64,000 nucleotides of DNA from Desulfuromonadales bacterium. GTDB taxonomy: Bacteria > Desulfobacterota > Desulfuromonadia > Desulfuromonadales > BM103. Each line of letters begins with the position of its first letter. Within the stretch, counting starts at the first letter, position 1. Shown here piece by piece: positions 8,082 to 15,402 of this stretch. The DNA lies in NCBI GenBank assembly GCA_014860225.1, contig JACZKE010000009.1, positions 103,506-167,505 on the forward strand, written 5' to 3'. Position numbers and translations under genes: made by a program. A model generated the notes under the pieces. The model was given only the letters and a program-made list of their open reading frames with translations, did no database searches and was not told the origin of the DNA.

Positions 8082-8324
8082 ATGAAGAAACAAATGTTGG
8101 TTCTGATGATGGTCGCGGCATTGGTTATGGCCGGTTCGCTGGCGTTTGCCGCCAGCACTCACATCAAAGGTAAAGTGACCGCGGTCAGTGGCTCGACAAT
8201 TACCATCGAAGTGGAAAAAGGCAGCGCCGCTGACGTCGCCGTGGGCGACAGCGTTGAAGTCCAGGTCAAGGGCGCAGTCAAGGCCGCCCCGAAGAAGGGC
8301 GGCGACATGCTGCAAGGCTGCTGA
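8082..8324 (+). CDS. Small periplasmic protein, ExtJ-like, ending in Cys
   Basis: The start at 8082 follows AAAGGAG. The 80-residue precursor has a signal peptide (LAFAA, cleaved near residue 22) and a mature domain of about 58 residues with HIKGKVTAVSGSTITIEVEKG, an OB-like or DUF5666-like beta fold. The C-terminus is MLQGC, with cysteine as the final residue, as in the first gene of the operon. Its position between porin and cytochrome matches ExtJ of the recalled Geobacter cluster. Function unknown. Confidence 0.7.
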   Translation: MKKQMLVLMMVAALVMAGSLAFAASTHIKGKVTAVSGSTITIEVEKGSAADVAVGDSVEVQVKGAVKAAPKKGGDMLQGC

Positions 8325-8339
8325 TCCGTAATCGTCATG

Positions 8340-8368
8340 GCGCCCGGTGATCATGGCCTGGCGCTTTT
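8340..8368 (+). other. Intercistronic hairpin followed by TTTT
   Basis: GCGCC-C-GG at 8340-8347 pairs with CC-T-GGCGC at 8357-8364 with one mismatch, followed by TTTTAT. It could act as a partial terminator or processing signal between the small-protein gene and the selenocytochrome gene. It lies just upstream of the GAGGGAG ribosome site at 8374-8380. Confidence 0.5.
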
Positions 8369-8385
8369 ATCGTGAGGGAGTTTAC

Positions 8386-9738
8386 ATGAAGAGCAATAGC
8401 TTGTGGATTGTGCTGGCGCTCGCCTTGGTCCTTGTGCCGTTCCTTGCCCTAGCGGGCGATGAAGGGACCGGCAGGGACAAGACGATTGCCGCCAAACAAG
8501 GGAAGGCGAATACGATCGCCGAACTGGTCGCGATGTACGACTCAAGTTCGTGCGAGGAGTGCCATCTCGATATTCACGCCGACTGGTTGAAGTCAGCCCA
8601 TTCCCGGTCCATCTTTGGTACCGGACGTACCGCCGCCACCTTCCGCACCACGATCCTCAACGGTTGCATGGAATGGCCGTATTCGGGCGTTAAAGAATTC
8701 GAAGAGGTCAAGGTGGAGCACCTGCAGGGGTGTACCAAGTGCCATCTGCCGCAACTGGCTGATGCCACTGACGAAGTCGCTCAGGAGATGATGAACACCA
8801 TCCTGACTTTTATGAAAGCCTACCAGGAAGGGGACACTGAGACCTTCGAAAAGAACAAGGCCACGCTACTGAGTCTGAACATCAATTGCCTTGTTTGCCA
8901 CAACCGTAACGCCATCGTCCACAAATGGACTGACGGTTATCCTCAGCAGGGGGTCGTCTATGGTTCTATGGAAGGTGAGCATCCGAGCGATGACTTCCCG
9001 GCTATGGCGAAAAGCCCTATCATGAAGGAATCAATCCTGTGTGGTCAGTGCCATGGCCTCGGCCCGAATTTCGAGCTCGAAAACCCGACCCAATGTGCTA
9101 CCGCCTATGGCAGCTACCTGTGGGCATACAAGGCGGAAGGTGGGCGTGAGACTTGCCAGGAATGCCACATGCACAAAACCGGCCTGGGGCACAACATGCA
9201 GAGTTACCGCGACCCGGGGATGATCGAAGCGGCGCTGGATTTCGACGTAGAAGCATATGGGATGCACTGGCGGGACGGCAGCCTCGTATCACCCAAGGCG
9301 GTGGTCAAGGTGGCGATGACCAATAAGACCGGCCACAGCATCCCTGATGGCTGACCGACCCCCAACCGACTGGTTCTGTCGGTAAGCGTAAAAACCAAGG
9401 ATGGCAAAGAGTTGCTCAACGAAGAAAAAATCTACATGCCGGTGCCGCAGCAGATGGGCCGGGGCGACCGTATGGGGCGTGGCCCCTATGAGAAGAGCGG
9501 CATCATCGAAGACACCGGGTTGCCACCGCACAAGACGGTGGAGGAGCGCTTCGAGGTGCTTTTCCCGGTCGAGGACATCACTAACGACAGTGGTCGGGTT
9601 ATTGACCGCAAGCTGCTGGCCAACGAGCTGGATGTGAAGGTCGAGCTCTGGTATCTCCCCTATGGAACCCGGAATTCGGACCCGTTCCTCTGGCGCGAGG
9701 CTGCCAAGACCATCAGCATTAGCACGGAAGGCAGGTAG
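8386..9738 (+). CDS. Pentaheme c-type cytochrome with an in-frame UGA read as selenocysteine (ExtKL-like)
   Basis: From the ATG at 8386 (GAGGGAG ahead) a signal peptide ends near residue 23 (ALA). Five CXXCH heme sites follow: Cys56, Cys116, Cys168, Cys219 and Cys257 as first cysteines. At codon 323 the frame meets TGA (9352-9354) in the context TGHSIPDG-TGA-PTPNRLVL and then stays open in the same frame for 127 more codons of beta-rich sequence (EEKIYMPVPQQ, VELWYLPYGTRN). A hairpin fitting a bacterial SECIS begins 10 bases after the TGA. The simplest reading is a 450-residue selenoprotein. It would be a periplasmic or outer-membrane electron carrier working with the porin upstream. An ordinary automatic call would split it at 9354. 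Confidence 0.85.
9365..9383 (+). promoter_or_regulatory. SECIS-like hairpin for UGA recoding
   Basis: ACCGAC at 9365-9370 pairs perfectly with GTCGGT at 9378-9383 around the loop TGGTTCT. Sixteen bases separate the TGA from the loop, and the loop carries G at its second position and a GGU, as bacterial SECIS elements recognised by SelB do. The element lies inside the coding region, where bacterial SECIS elements are found. Confidence 0.75.
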
Positions 9739-9774
9739 CGTTCAGTTCCTCCTGATATGGGATGCAATTCCTTC

Positions 9775-9817
9775 GGCTGACGACTGCAATTTGGCAGTCG
9801 TCAGCCATACTTTTTTT
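9775..9817 (+). terminator. Strong intrinsic terminator after the selenocytochrome gene
   Basis: GGCTGACGACTGC at 9775-9787 pairs perfectly with GCAGTCGTCAGCC at 9794-9806 around a six-base loop, followed after ATAC by seven Ts. It separates the sigma-54 operon from the six-gene cytochrome bc module. Confidence 0.92.
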
Positions 9818-9846
9818 CACAAGCTATTCATGGTACATTCCCACGA

Positions 9847-11703
9847 ATGACGCTCTTTGCCCGCCCAGCATTTTTATTGCACTGCCGCCGAATTTTCAGC
9901 GGTATGGTGCTGTTCGCCCTGGGCCTTGGCGCCCTCAGCCTCGCCGGTTGCGATCTGGCTGCAGAGTTCGAGACCAGTTGTACGTTCTGTCATCGTGGTC
10001 TGGAACATGCCTCGCCGGCCCATACCGACTGCGCCGATTGCCATGGTGGCAATCCGCGCGCCTGGGACAAGCGGCTGGCGCACCGAAACATGCACGGCAA
10101 AAAGAACCCGTCTGATCCACAAGTCTGGGAAAAAACTTGCGGTCGCTGTCACCCCGACCAGCTGGCCAGGGTGAAATCGACCCTGATGACCACCAACACC
10201 GGAATGATCCACAATATTCAATTGACCTGGGAGGGAGAGGATGGCCGGCAATACGGGGCGAAATCGCTGCAGACGTTCGATGCTGCAGGAGAGCCGCTTG
10301 AACTGGCCGGGGTTAAGGATCTCGACCACTTGTCCGGGGAACTCTACCGCAAGTTCTGCGCTCTCTGCCACGTAGGGCTGGAATCGAACCGGGTCTGGGC
10401 CGGCAGCCATGCCAGCGGCTGCGCCGCCTGTCATTTCCCCTACAATGACAATGCCACCTACCAGGGGGGTGATGCCACGGTGCAGCAACAGTGGCCCTAC
10501 TCCGAGACCCACCGGATGGCGTCGTTGCCGGACAACCGGGTCTGTCTGCGCTGCCACAACCGCAGCGGTCGCATTGCTCTGGCCTACCAGGGACTCAACG
10601 ACGGCAACAACGGCCTGGTGCCGACCATGGGTGGCGAGCCGGGCCCGGTGATGCTAGGCGGGGTCCGCAACGCCGTGCACATTGCCGCCGACATTCATTT
10701 CGACAAAGGGATGGACTGCATTGACTGCCACACCTCCCGCGATCTCATGGGTGACGGCTACAGCTACCGCAACATGTACCACCAGGTGGAGATTGCCTGC
10801 GAGGACTGCCACGGCACTCCGGACGAGCTACCGCACACCGCACGCATCGATCGTGAAAACGCCGAACCGCTGCGGGAATCGCGCAATTATGCCGTGCCCC
10901 TCGAGTACGGGGCCGAGATGGTGCTGACCGCACGCGGGCGGATGTATTCCAATGTCGTGCGCGACGAAGGCAAATTCTGGGTCATCGGCAAGCGCAGCGG
11001 CAAACGCCACGAAAGCAAAGTGATCACTGGAACTGCCGAGCATGACATTCCCGGACACAAACGGCTGGAGTGCTACAGCTGTCATTCCCGGGCAGTTCCG
11101 CAATGTTTCGGCTGTCACACCGAATACGACCAGTCGGGCCGCATGACCGATTTCATAAAGGGTTACGAGACACCGGGGGCCTTCAGCGAAAGCGAAGACT
11201 ACCGTGCTCTTTATCCCTTTCCCCTGGCTCTCAACCAGCGCGGGCGAATTTCTCCGGTGACGCCAGGCTGCCAGACTTTCGTCACCGTCCGCGACCAGCG
11301 TGGCGAGCTCCTGCAGGAGGAGTATGTGGCTCGTTTCAAGGGACGCAACCAGTTGCGTTTTGCACCGTTCTACTCGCACAATACCGGAGCGAAGGCGGTC
11401 GGCTGTGGCGAGTGTCACAGCAACCCGGCTTTCCTCGGTTTTGGTCAGAGCGTGCTTACTAACGGTGAAATCGAAGCGACCCTGCTCTGTGAGAAATCGG
11501 CGGAAAAGCCTCTCGACGGGTTCATTACCATGTCGGAAGGCAAGACCAGGGCGTTTTCCGCGATTACCCGCGAAGAGTCGCGGCCGCTCAACGGGGCCGA
11601 AGTGCAGCGGGTTCTGGCGGTCAACCTCTGCCTGATCTGCCACGCCAACCCACAGGATCCGATTTACGCCCAGGAACTCGACTATGGACGGCTTGAACGG
11701 TGA
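9847..11703 (+). CDS. Dodecaheme c-type cytochrome lipoprotein (CbcM-like module)
   Basis: The 618-residue product has a lipoprotein signal (SLAGC, Cys35) and twelve CXXCH motifs: CTFCH, CADCH, CGRCH, CALCH, CAACH, CLRCH, CIDCH, CEDCH, CYSCH, CFGCH, CGECH and CLICH. No good ribosome site precedes the ATG at 9847; an in-frame ATG at 9904 is an alternative but leaves a short signal. It opens a six-gene block with Rieske and cytochrome b genes, so it probably accepts electrons from the quinol-oxidising core on the periplasmic side. Only 143 bases and a terminator separate it from the upstream operon, so it should have its own promoter, which I cannot locate. Confidence 0.88.
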   Translation: MTLFARPAFLLHCRRIFSGMVLFALGLGALSLAGCDLAAEFETSCTFCHRGLEHASPAHTDCADCHGGNPRAWDKRLAHRNMHGKKNPSDPQVWEKTCGRCHPDQLARVKSTLMTTNTGMIHNIQLTWEGEDGRQYGAKSLQTFDAAGEPLELAGVKDLDHLSGELYRKFCALCHVGLESNRVWAGSHASGCAACHFPYNDNATYQGGDATVQQQWPYSETHRMASLPDNRVCLRCHNRSGRIALAYQGLNDGNNGLVPTMGGEPGPVMLGGVRNAVHIAADIHFDKGMDCIDCHTSRDLMGDGYSYRNMYHQVEIACEDCHGTPDELPHTARIDRENAEPLRESRNYAVPLEYGAEMVLTARGRMYSNVVRDEGKFWVIGKRSGKRHESKVITGTAEHDIPGHKRLECYSCHSRAVPQCFGCHTEYDQSGRMTDFIKGYETPGAFSESEDYRALYPFPLALNQRGRISPVTPGCQTFVTVRDQRGELLQEEYVARFKGRNQLRFAPFYSHNTGAKAVGCGECHSNPAFLGFGQSVLTNGEIEATLLCEKSAEKPLDGFITMSEGKTRAFSAITREESRPLNGAEVQRVLAVNLCLICHANPQDPIYAQELDYGRLER

Positions 11704-11733
11704 AGGGCACGAAGCAATCGGAGCTGATGACTG

Positions 11734-12963
11734 ATGGCGGTTAACGGACAAATTCAGGTATTCTGGCTGGCAGTGGTTCTGCTTCTGCTGATGGTCGGCC
11801 CGGTTCGGGCGGCGGAGTCCGGCGTCAACCAGCAGTTGCCGGTGCGGGGGGCGCATGCCGGCCTGGCTTGTGCCGACTGCCACAGCGGCGAAAACCAGGG
11901 AGGACAGATCTCTGTCTGTATTGACTGCCATGCCGACCAGCAGGGCGTCTTGCACGAAGCGATGGCTCACCGCCGCAGCGAGCAGGCCTTTGCCGCGGCG
12001 GCATTTGACAAGTACGACCCGCAATTTTTCGAGAAAAATTGCAGCAGTTGCCATGTCATCGGCTGTAGTGACTGTCACAGCGGCGGCGCCCACGCTACCG
12101 CCCGACCAAGCCGGGAAGACTGTCACCGCTGCCATCGCGGCTATTTTGTCGGCGCCGACTACTGGGGGCTGGCGCCGCGCGAAGACAGCCAGCGCTACCA
12201 GCGCGGCATCGACGTCGATGGCGAGAAATATCTGAAGATGCGTCCCGACGTGCATGCCGAGGCCGGCCTTGACTGTGGCGACTGCCATTCCATGGCGAGC
12301 CTGGCCGCCGGCTCGCCTGGTAAGGGGTGTCGCGACTGCCATCAGCCTGATTCACGCATCATCGAGCATCGCATTGCCGCCCACCTTGAAAGACTCGAAT
12401 GCTACGCTTGCCACGCGGCCTGGGGCGCTCAGGAGTACGGCAGTTTTTTCCTGCGCGTGGCAGACAACCCGATGGGCGACATCTTCCAGGTGAGGCGGGA
12501 ACCGGGGAGCGAATACCTGCGCAGCGCCTACCTGAAGCGTCAGGACGCGCCACCACTGGGATGGAACGCGGCCGGCCGGGTGAGTCCGATTCGTCCGCAG
12601 TTCATCGCCTATTACAGTGATCTGCGAGTAGGCAGCAAGCTGGAAAATGTTCTGGCCGCGGCGCAATGGAAAGCCTATGTCCCGCATACGATCCGCCGCG
12701 GGACGGTCGCCTGTGATGCTTGCCACGACGATCCGCGCCGGTTTCTGCTCGAAGCGGCAGAGCGACGCATCTACCTGCCGGACAAAGACGGTATGACCCT
12801 GCCGTCGTTCTGGGACAGCGAAGGACAGACACTGAGCAACGGCCGGTTTTTCACCCCTGAGGAGTTTGCCCGCCTGTCTCGGCGGAGTCCGGAATACGTG
12901 CGGAGCTACATAGAAAAATGGAAAAACCTCGTCAAACACGTCGACACTTCCTCAGAGCGCTGA
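11734..12963 (+). CDS. Nonaheme c-type cytochrome
   Basis: The 409-residue product has a signal peptide (VGPVRAAE, cleaved near residue 26) and nine CXXCH motifs, concentrated in the first 230 residues, with the ninth (CDACH) at about 323. GGAG lies ten bases before the ATG. The C-terminal part after that site is heme-free. The gene overlaps the Rieske gene by 46 bases, which points to translational coupling. It is expected in the periplasm, linking the inner-membrane complex to soluble or outer-membrane carriers (inference from context). Confidence 0.87.
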   Translation: MAVNGQIQVFWLAVVLLLLMVGPVRAAESGVNQQLPVRGAHAGLACADCHSGENQGGQISVCIDCHADQQGVLHEAMAHRRSEQAFAAAAFDKYDPQFFEKNCSSCHVIGCSDCHSGGAHATARPSREDCHRCHRGYFVGADYWGLAPREDSQRYQRGIDVDGEKYLKMRPDVHAEAGLDCGDCHSMASLAAGSPGKGCRDCHQPDSRIIEHRIAAHLERLECYACHAAWGAQEYGSFFLRVADNPMGDIFQVRREPGSEYLRSAYLKRQDAPPLGWNAAGRVSPIRPQFIAYYSDLRVGSKLENVLAAAQWKAYVPHTIRRGTVACDACHDDPRRFLLEAAERRIYLPDKDGMTLPSFWDSEGQTLSNGRFFTPEEFARLSRRSPEYVRSYIEKWKNLVKHVDTSSER

Positions 12964-13307
12964 TTCTGGCCCTGGCAGCGGTGCCGTTATGGCGCTTTCT
13001 GACTCCTCGCATGACAGCGGTCAAACCGGTGTTGCGGATCGGCCGGGACACGATTCCAGTCGATGGAGCTCTGGTCTATCGCGAGTCGCGGGTGGCGGTC
13101 ATGCGTACCGCTGATGAGATTTATGCGCTCAACCTGACCTGCACCCATCTCGGATGCACCGTCAGCATCACTCCGAACGGTATCGTTTGTCCCTGTCATG
13201 GCAGTACCTTTAACCGGGCCGGCGAGGTGCTGAGCGGCCCCGCTTCCCGTCGGCTCGACCGGCTGGAGGTCAGGATTGAAGGCGACGACGTGGTGATTTT
13301 TAGTTAG
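12918..13307 (+). CDS. Rieske [2Fe-2S] protein with Tat signal
   Basis: The 129-residue protein starts with a twin-arginine motif (TRRHFLR, residues 7-13) and a short membrane anchor. The cluster-binding boxes are CTHLGC (Cys75, His77) and CPCHGS (Cys91, His94); Cys80 and Cys93 would form the stabilising disulfide. It accepts electrons from quinol bound at the cytochrome b encoded next. Tat export of the folded cluster protein fits the tatBC genes at 21300-22425. The last codons and stop lie at the edge of an interspersed repeat, leaving a slightly shortened C-terminus (DVVIFS). Confidence 0.93.
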   Translation: MEKPRQTRRHFLRALILALAAVPLWRFLTPRMTAVKPVLRIGRDTIPVDGALVYRESRVAVMRTADEIYALNLTCTHLGCTVSITPNGIVCPCHGSTFNRAGEVLSGPASRRLDRLEVRIEGDDVVIFS

Positions 13308-13328
13308 TTTTCGTCCGGAGTTTCCGGA
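13304..13328. repeat. Interspersed repeat, family B copy 1
   Basis: A 25-base unit starting TTAGTTTTCGTCCGG and ending AGTTTCCGGA is identical to the copy at 39110-39134 and shares its first 14 bases, inverted, with 18387-18400. It contains CCGGA and TCCGG halves that can pair. It overlaps the Rieske stop codon and supplies an upstream ATG that is probably not used by cytochrome b. Confidence 0.8.
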
Positions 13329-13348
13329 TGGACACTGAGGGAGCATGC

Positions 13349-13969
13349 ATGGTCAAAGATTTTGTGAGCCACCTCTTCCCGCGGGTTGTCCTCCGCAATA
13401 ATTTGCGCCTGAGCTATACGTTATGTCTCGGTGGTCTGGCGTTTACCGCTTTTCTGTCGCTGGTCGTCTCCGGGACGCTGTTGCTCTTCTACTATGCGCC
13501 GACCCCGGGCGGAGCCTTTGAGTCAATTCTCTTTTTTGAAGCGCAGGTCCCTGGCGGCCGCTATCTGCGCAGTCTGCACCGGGTCGCTTCACATGCTTTT
13601 CTGGTATTGATCTTTCTGCACGTCCTGCGGGTCATCCTCACCGGTGCCTACCGCCATCCCCGTGAGTGGAATTGGGTCATCGGTTTTCTGCTGCTCGGTC
13701 TCGGCTTGTTCGAAGCTTATACCGGCTACCTGCTGCCGATGGACCAGCTGGCTTTGTGGGCAACCCAGACCGGTATGGAGCTGCTGGCGACCCTTCCGGG
13801 CGGCGGCCTGCTGCGGACTTTCCTGGTGCCGGACGGCATCGGCCTAAAGCTGTCGCTGCTGCGTTTCTATGCCCTGCATATTGCCATTCTGCCGTTGACG
13901 ATTTTGACACTGAGCCTGCTGCATTTTTACCGGGTGCGCAGGAATAAAGGGCTGCTCCCGTATCTATGA
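13349..13969 (+). CDS. Cytochrome b6-type diheme cytochrome b
   Basis: The ATG at 13349, after GAGGGAG, is preferred to 13328, which lies in a repeat. The 206-residue protein has four membrane helices. Two histidine pairs, His77/His91 (13 residues between) and His177/His192 (14 between), have exactly the spacing of b6-type cytochromes, which bind two b hemes. It lacks the C-terminal quinol-site half, which is encoded by the next gene. It would oxidise menaquinol in the inner membrane with the Rieske protein. Overlaps the next gene by four bases. Confidence 0.93.
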   Translation: MVKDFVSHLFPRVVLRNNLRLSYTLCLGGLAFTAFLSLVVSGTLLLFYYAPTPGGAFESILFFEAQVPGGRYLRSLHRVASHAFLVLIFLHVLRVILTGAYRHPREWNWVIGFLLLGLGLFEAYTGYLLPMDQLALWATQTGMELLATLPGGGLLRTFLVPDGIGLKLSLLRFYALHIAILPLTILTLSLLHFYRVRRNKGLLPYL

Positions 13970-14379
13970 AGAACTACCTGAGGAGCTCGCCACATTTTTT
14001 CCGCCCCGTCAAGATTGCTTTCGTCATCGGCGTGGCTGTCCTGTTGCTGCTTGCCTGGCTGTTTCCGGCGCCGCTTCAAGAGGCTGCCGATTACGGCCGG
14101 GTGCCGAATCCCGCGCGATCCGCCTGGTTTTTACTCTGGATGCAGGAGCTGGTCAGTTATTCATCTCGCTTGATCTACCTGATCGCGGCACTGGCGGTCA
14201 TTTTTGCCGGACTCCCATGGCTTCCCGGGTTAGCGGCTGCGGAGCGGGCATGCTGGCTGCCAGCCGATCAGAAGAGAGTGAATCGGGTGACATTGACTGT
14301 TTTTGTCGGCATCATCGCATTAACATTGATCGCCATGTTCTTTCGGGGGCCAAATTGGGCGCTGGTCGTACCGTTCTGA
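13966..14379 (+). CDS. Cytochrome b C-terminal / subunit IV-like membrane protein
   Basis: The 137-residue protein has three hydrophobic segments (about residues 18-34, 66-85 and 110-124). The segment VPNPARSAWFLLWMQELV matches the place of the PEWY-type quinol-site loop of cytochrome bf subunit IV. With the preceding gene it makes a split cytochrome b. The ATG overlaps the previous stop (ATGA). Confidence 0.78.
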   Translation: MKNYLRSSPHFFRPVKIAFVIGVAVLLLLAWLFPAPLQEAADYGRVPNPARSAWFLLWMQELVSYSSRLIYLIAALAVIFAGLPWLPGLAAAERACWLPADQKRVNRVTLTVFVGIIALTLIAMFFRGPNWALVVPF

Positions 14380-15185
14380 TCCTGTTGCTGCTCTTCGTGC
14401 CGGTGCTGGCGATCGCCGCAGGGAGCTGCGGCAAGTGTCATGCGCCGCATTACGAAGTGATCGGCAGCTGCATGATGTGCCATCGCGGCGATCCGCGCAC
14501 CGACCGTCCCGACCTTGCCCATGCCAATCTGATTGGCGGCCGTTTCGCCTATTTCGCCTTGCCCGACAGCCCGGTGACGCAATACGGTGGGCAACTTCTC
14601 GAGAAAACCGGCTGTCGCCGCTGTCATCGCAGCGGCAATAAGGGCAATCTTTTGGCCAGCGATCTGGATCAGCTGCTGCCCGGTGCACGCCCCGGAGATG
14701 TTCTGCAATCGATCCGCCAGCCGGTCCTGTTCATGCCTGATTTCGGTTTTGCCGAGTCGACGGCGACTATACTGGTTAATGCCCTGTTCGCACATTCGGC
14801 GCAGGCCGAGCGGCCGTCCGGAGAAATACCCATGTTGGTGCATTTCGAAGGGGTGGAGCGGGCAGAGAATCCCTTTGAGAAACATTGCGGCGGCTGCCAC
14901 CGGTTATTGACCAAAACCTGGGGGGGATTGGGGCAAGGTAATATTGGTCCGAATCTGTCCGGGCTGTTCAGTGAATTCTATCCCGGATCGTTCAAGGATG
15001 AGGAGCGCTGGTCGCCAGCAAATCTGGAAAAGTGGCTGAAGAATCCGCGAGCGATACGCAAGGCGGCGCGCATGGGTCCGCAACCCTTGAAGCCTGAAGA
15101 GTTGCGCCAGGTATTGTCCTTTTTCGAGACACCGGCTGCTGCCTCCGCCAGCAGTATCCCTCCTGGTTCAGTGGTGGTGCCGTAA
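14355..15185 (+). CDS. Tetraheme c-type cytochrome, last gene of the bc-like module
   Basis: The frame is open from 14217 but that region overlaps the previous gene and reads as low-complexity shadow. A TTG at 14355, five bases after GGGGG, gives a clean signal peptide (ILLLLFVPVLAIAAG) and a 276-residue product; this start is inferred. Four CXXCH motifs follow: CGKCH, CMMCH, CRRCH and CGGCH, the last in a monoheme-cytochrome-like domain that ends PLKPEELRQVLSFFE. It may be the electron exit of the complex. The overlap with the previous gene is 25 bases. Confidence 0.8.
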   Translation: MGAGRTVLILLLLFVPVLAIAAGSCGKCHAPHYEVIGSCMMCHRGDPRTDRPDLAHANLIGGRFAYFALPDSPVTQYGGQLLEKTGCRRCHRSGNKGNLLASDLDQLLPGARPGDVLQSIRQPVLFMPDFGFAESTATILVNALFAHSAQAERPSGEIPMLVHFEGVERAENPFEKHCGGCHRLLTKTWGGLGQGNIGPNLSGLFSEFYPGSFKDEERWSPANLEKWLKNPRAIRKAARMGPQPLKPEELRQVLSFFETPAAASASSIPPGSVVVP

Positions 15186-15224
15186 TCCTGTAAACAGTGC
15201 CTTGTCCGCGGTAATTGTTAATGT

Positions 15225-15373
15225 TGATGGCGTCGCAAAAAGTCCACCCTACGGCGTTATGACGTTTTTTCAGGACCTCGACATACCATATGTATGCCTT
15301 CGTCCCTGAAAAAACACCAAGCCTTGTAGGATGAATTTGCTTAGCCATCCCATAAGTTTTTGCGAGTGCATCA
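15225..15373. repeat. 149-bp structured interspersed repeat, family A copy 1
   Basis: The ends are imperfect inverted repeats: TGATGGCGTCGCAAAAA at the left and TTTTTGCGAGTGCATCA at the right. Inside, GTTTTTTCAGG (15264-15274) pairs with CCTGAAAAAAC (15305-15315), enclosing CATAC-CATAT-GTATG. The copy at 49416-49585 has the same ends, the same T/A arms and TGTATGCCTTCG at the same place. No open reading frame of note. It looks like a REP/MITE-type element. Confidence 0.85.
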
Positions 15374-15402
15374 ATGTTGTACGCCCTGAAAGGAGATTGA
15401 TT

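Noticed and set aside
9352..9354. A nonsense mutation or pseudogene in the pentaheme cytochrome
   Set aside because: The same frame stays open for 127 codons after the TGA with normal protein-like sequence and a well-placed SECIS-type hairpin, and no frameshift is needed.
10828..12342. A long minus-strand frame opposite the multiheme cytochromes (504 codons)
   Set aside because: It is a shadow of the heme-rich coding strand: no ribosome site, no family sequence, and the plus strand has heme motifs and signals.
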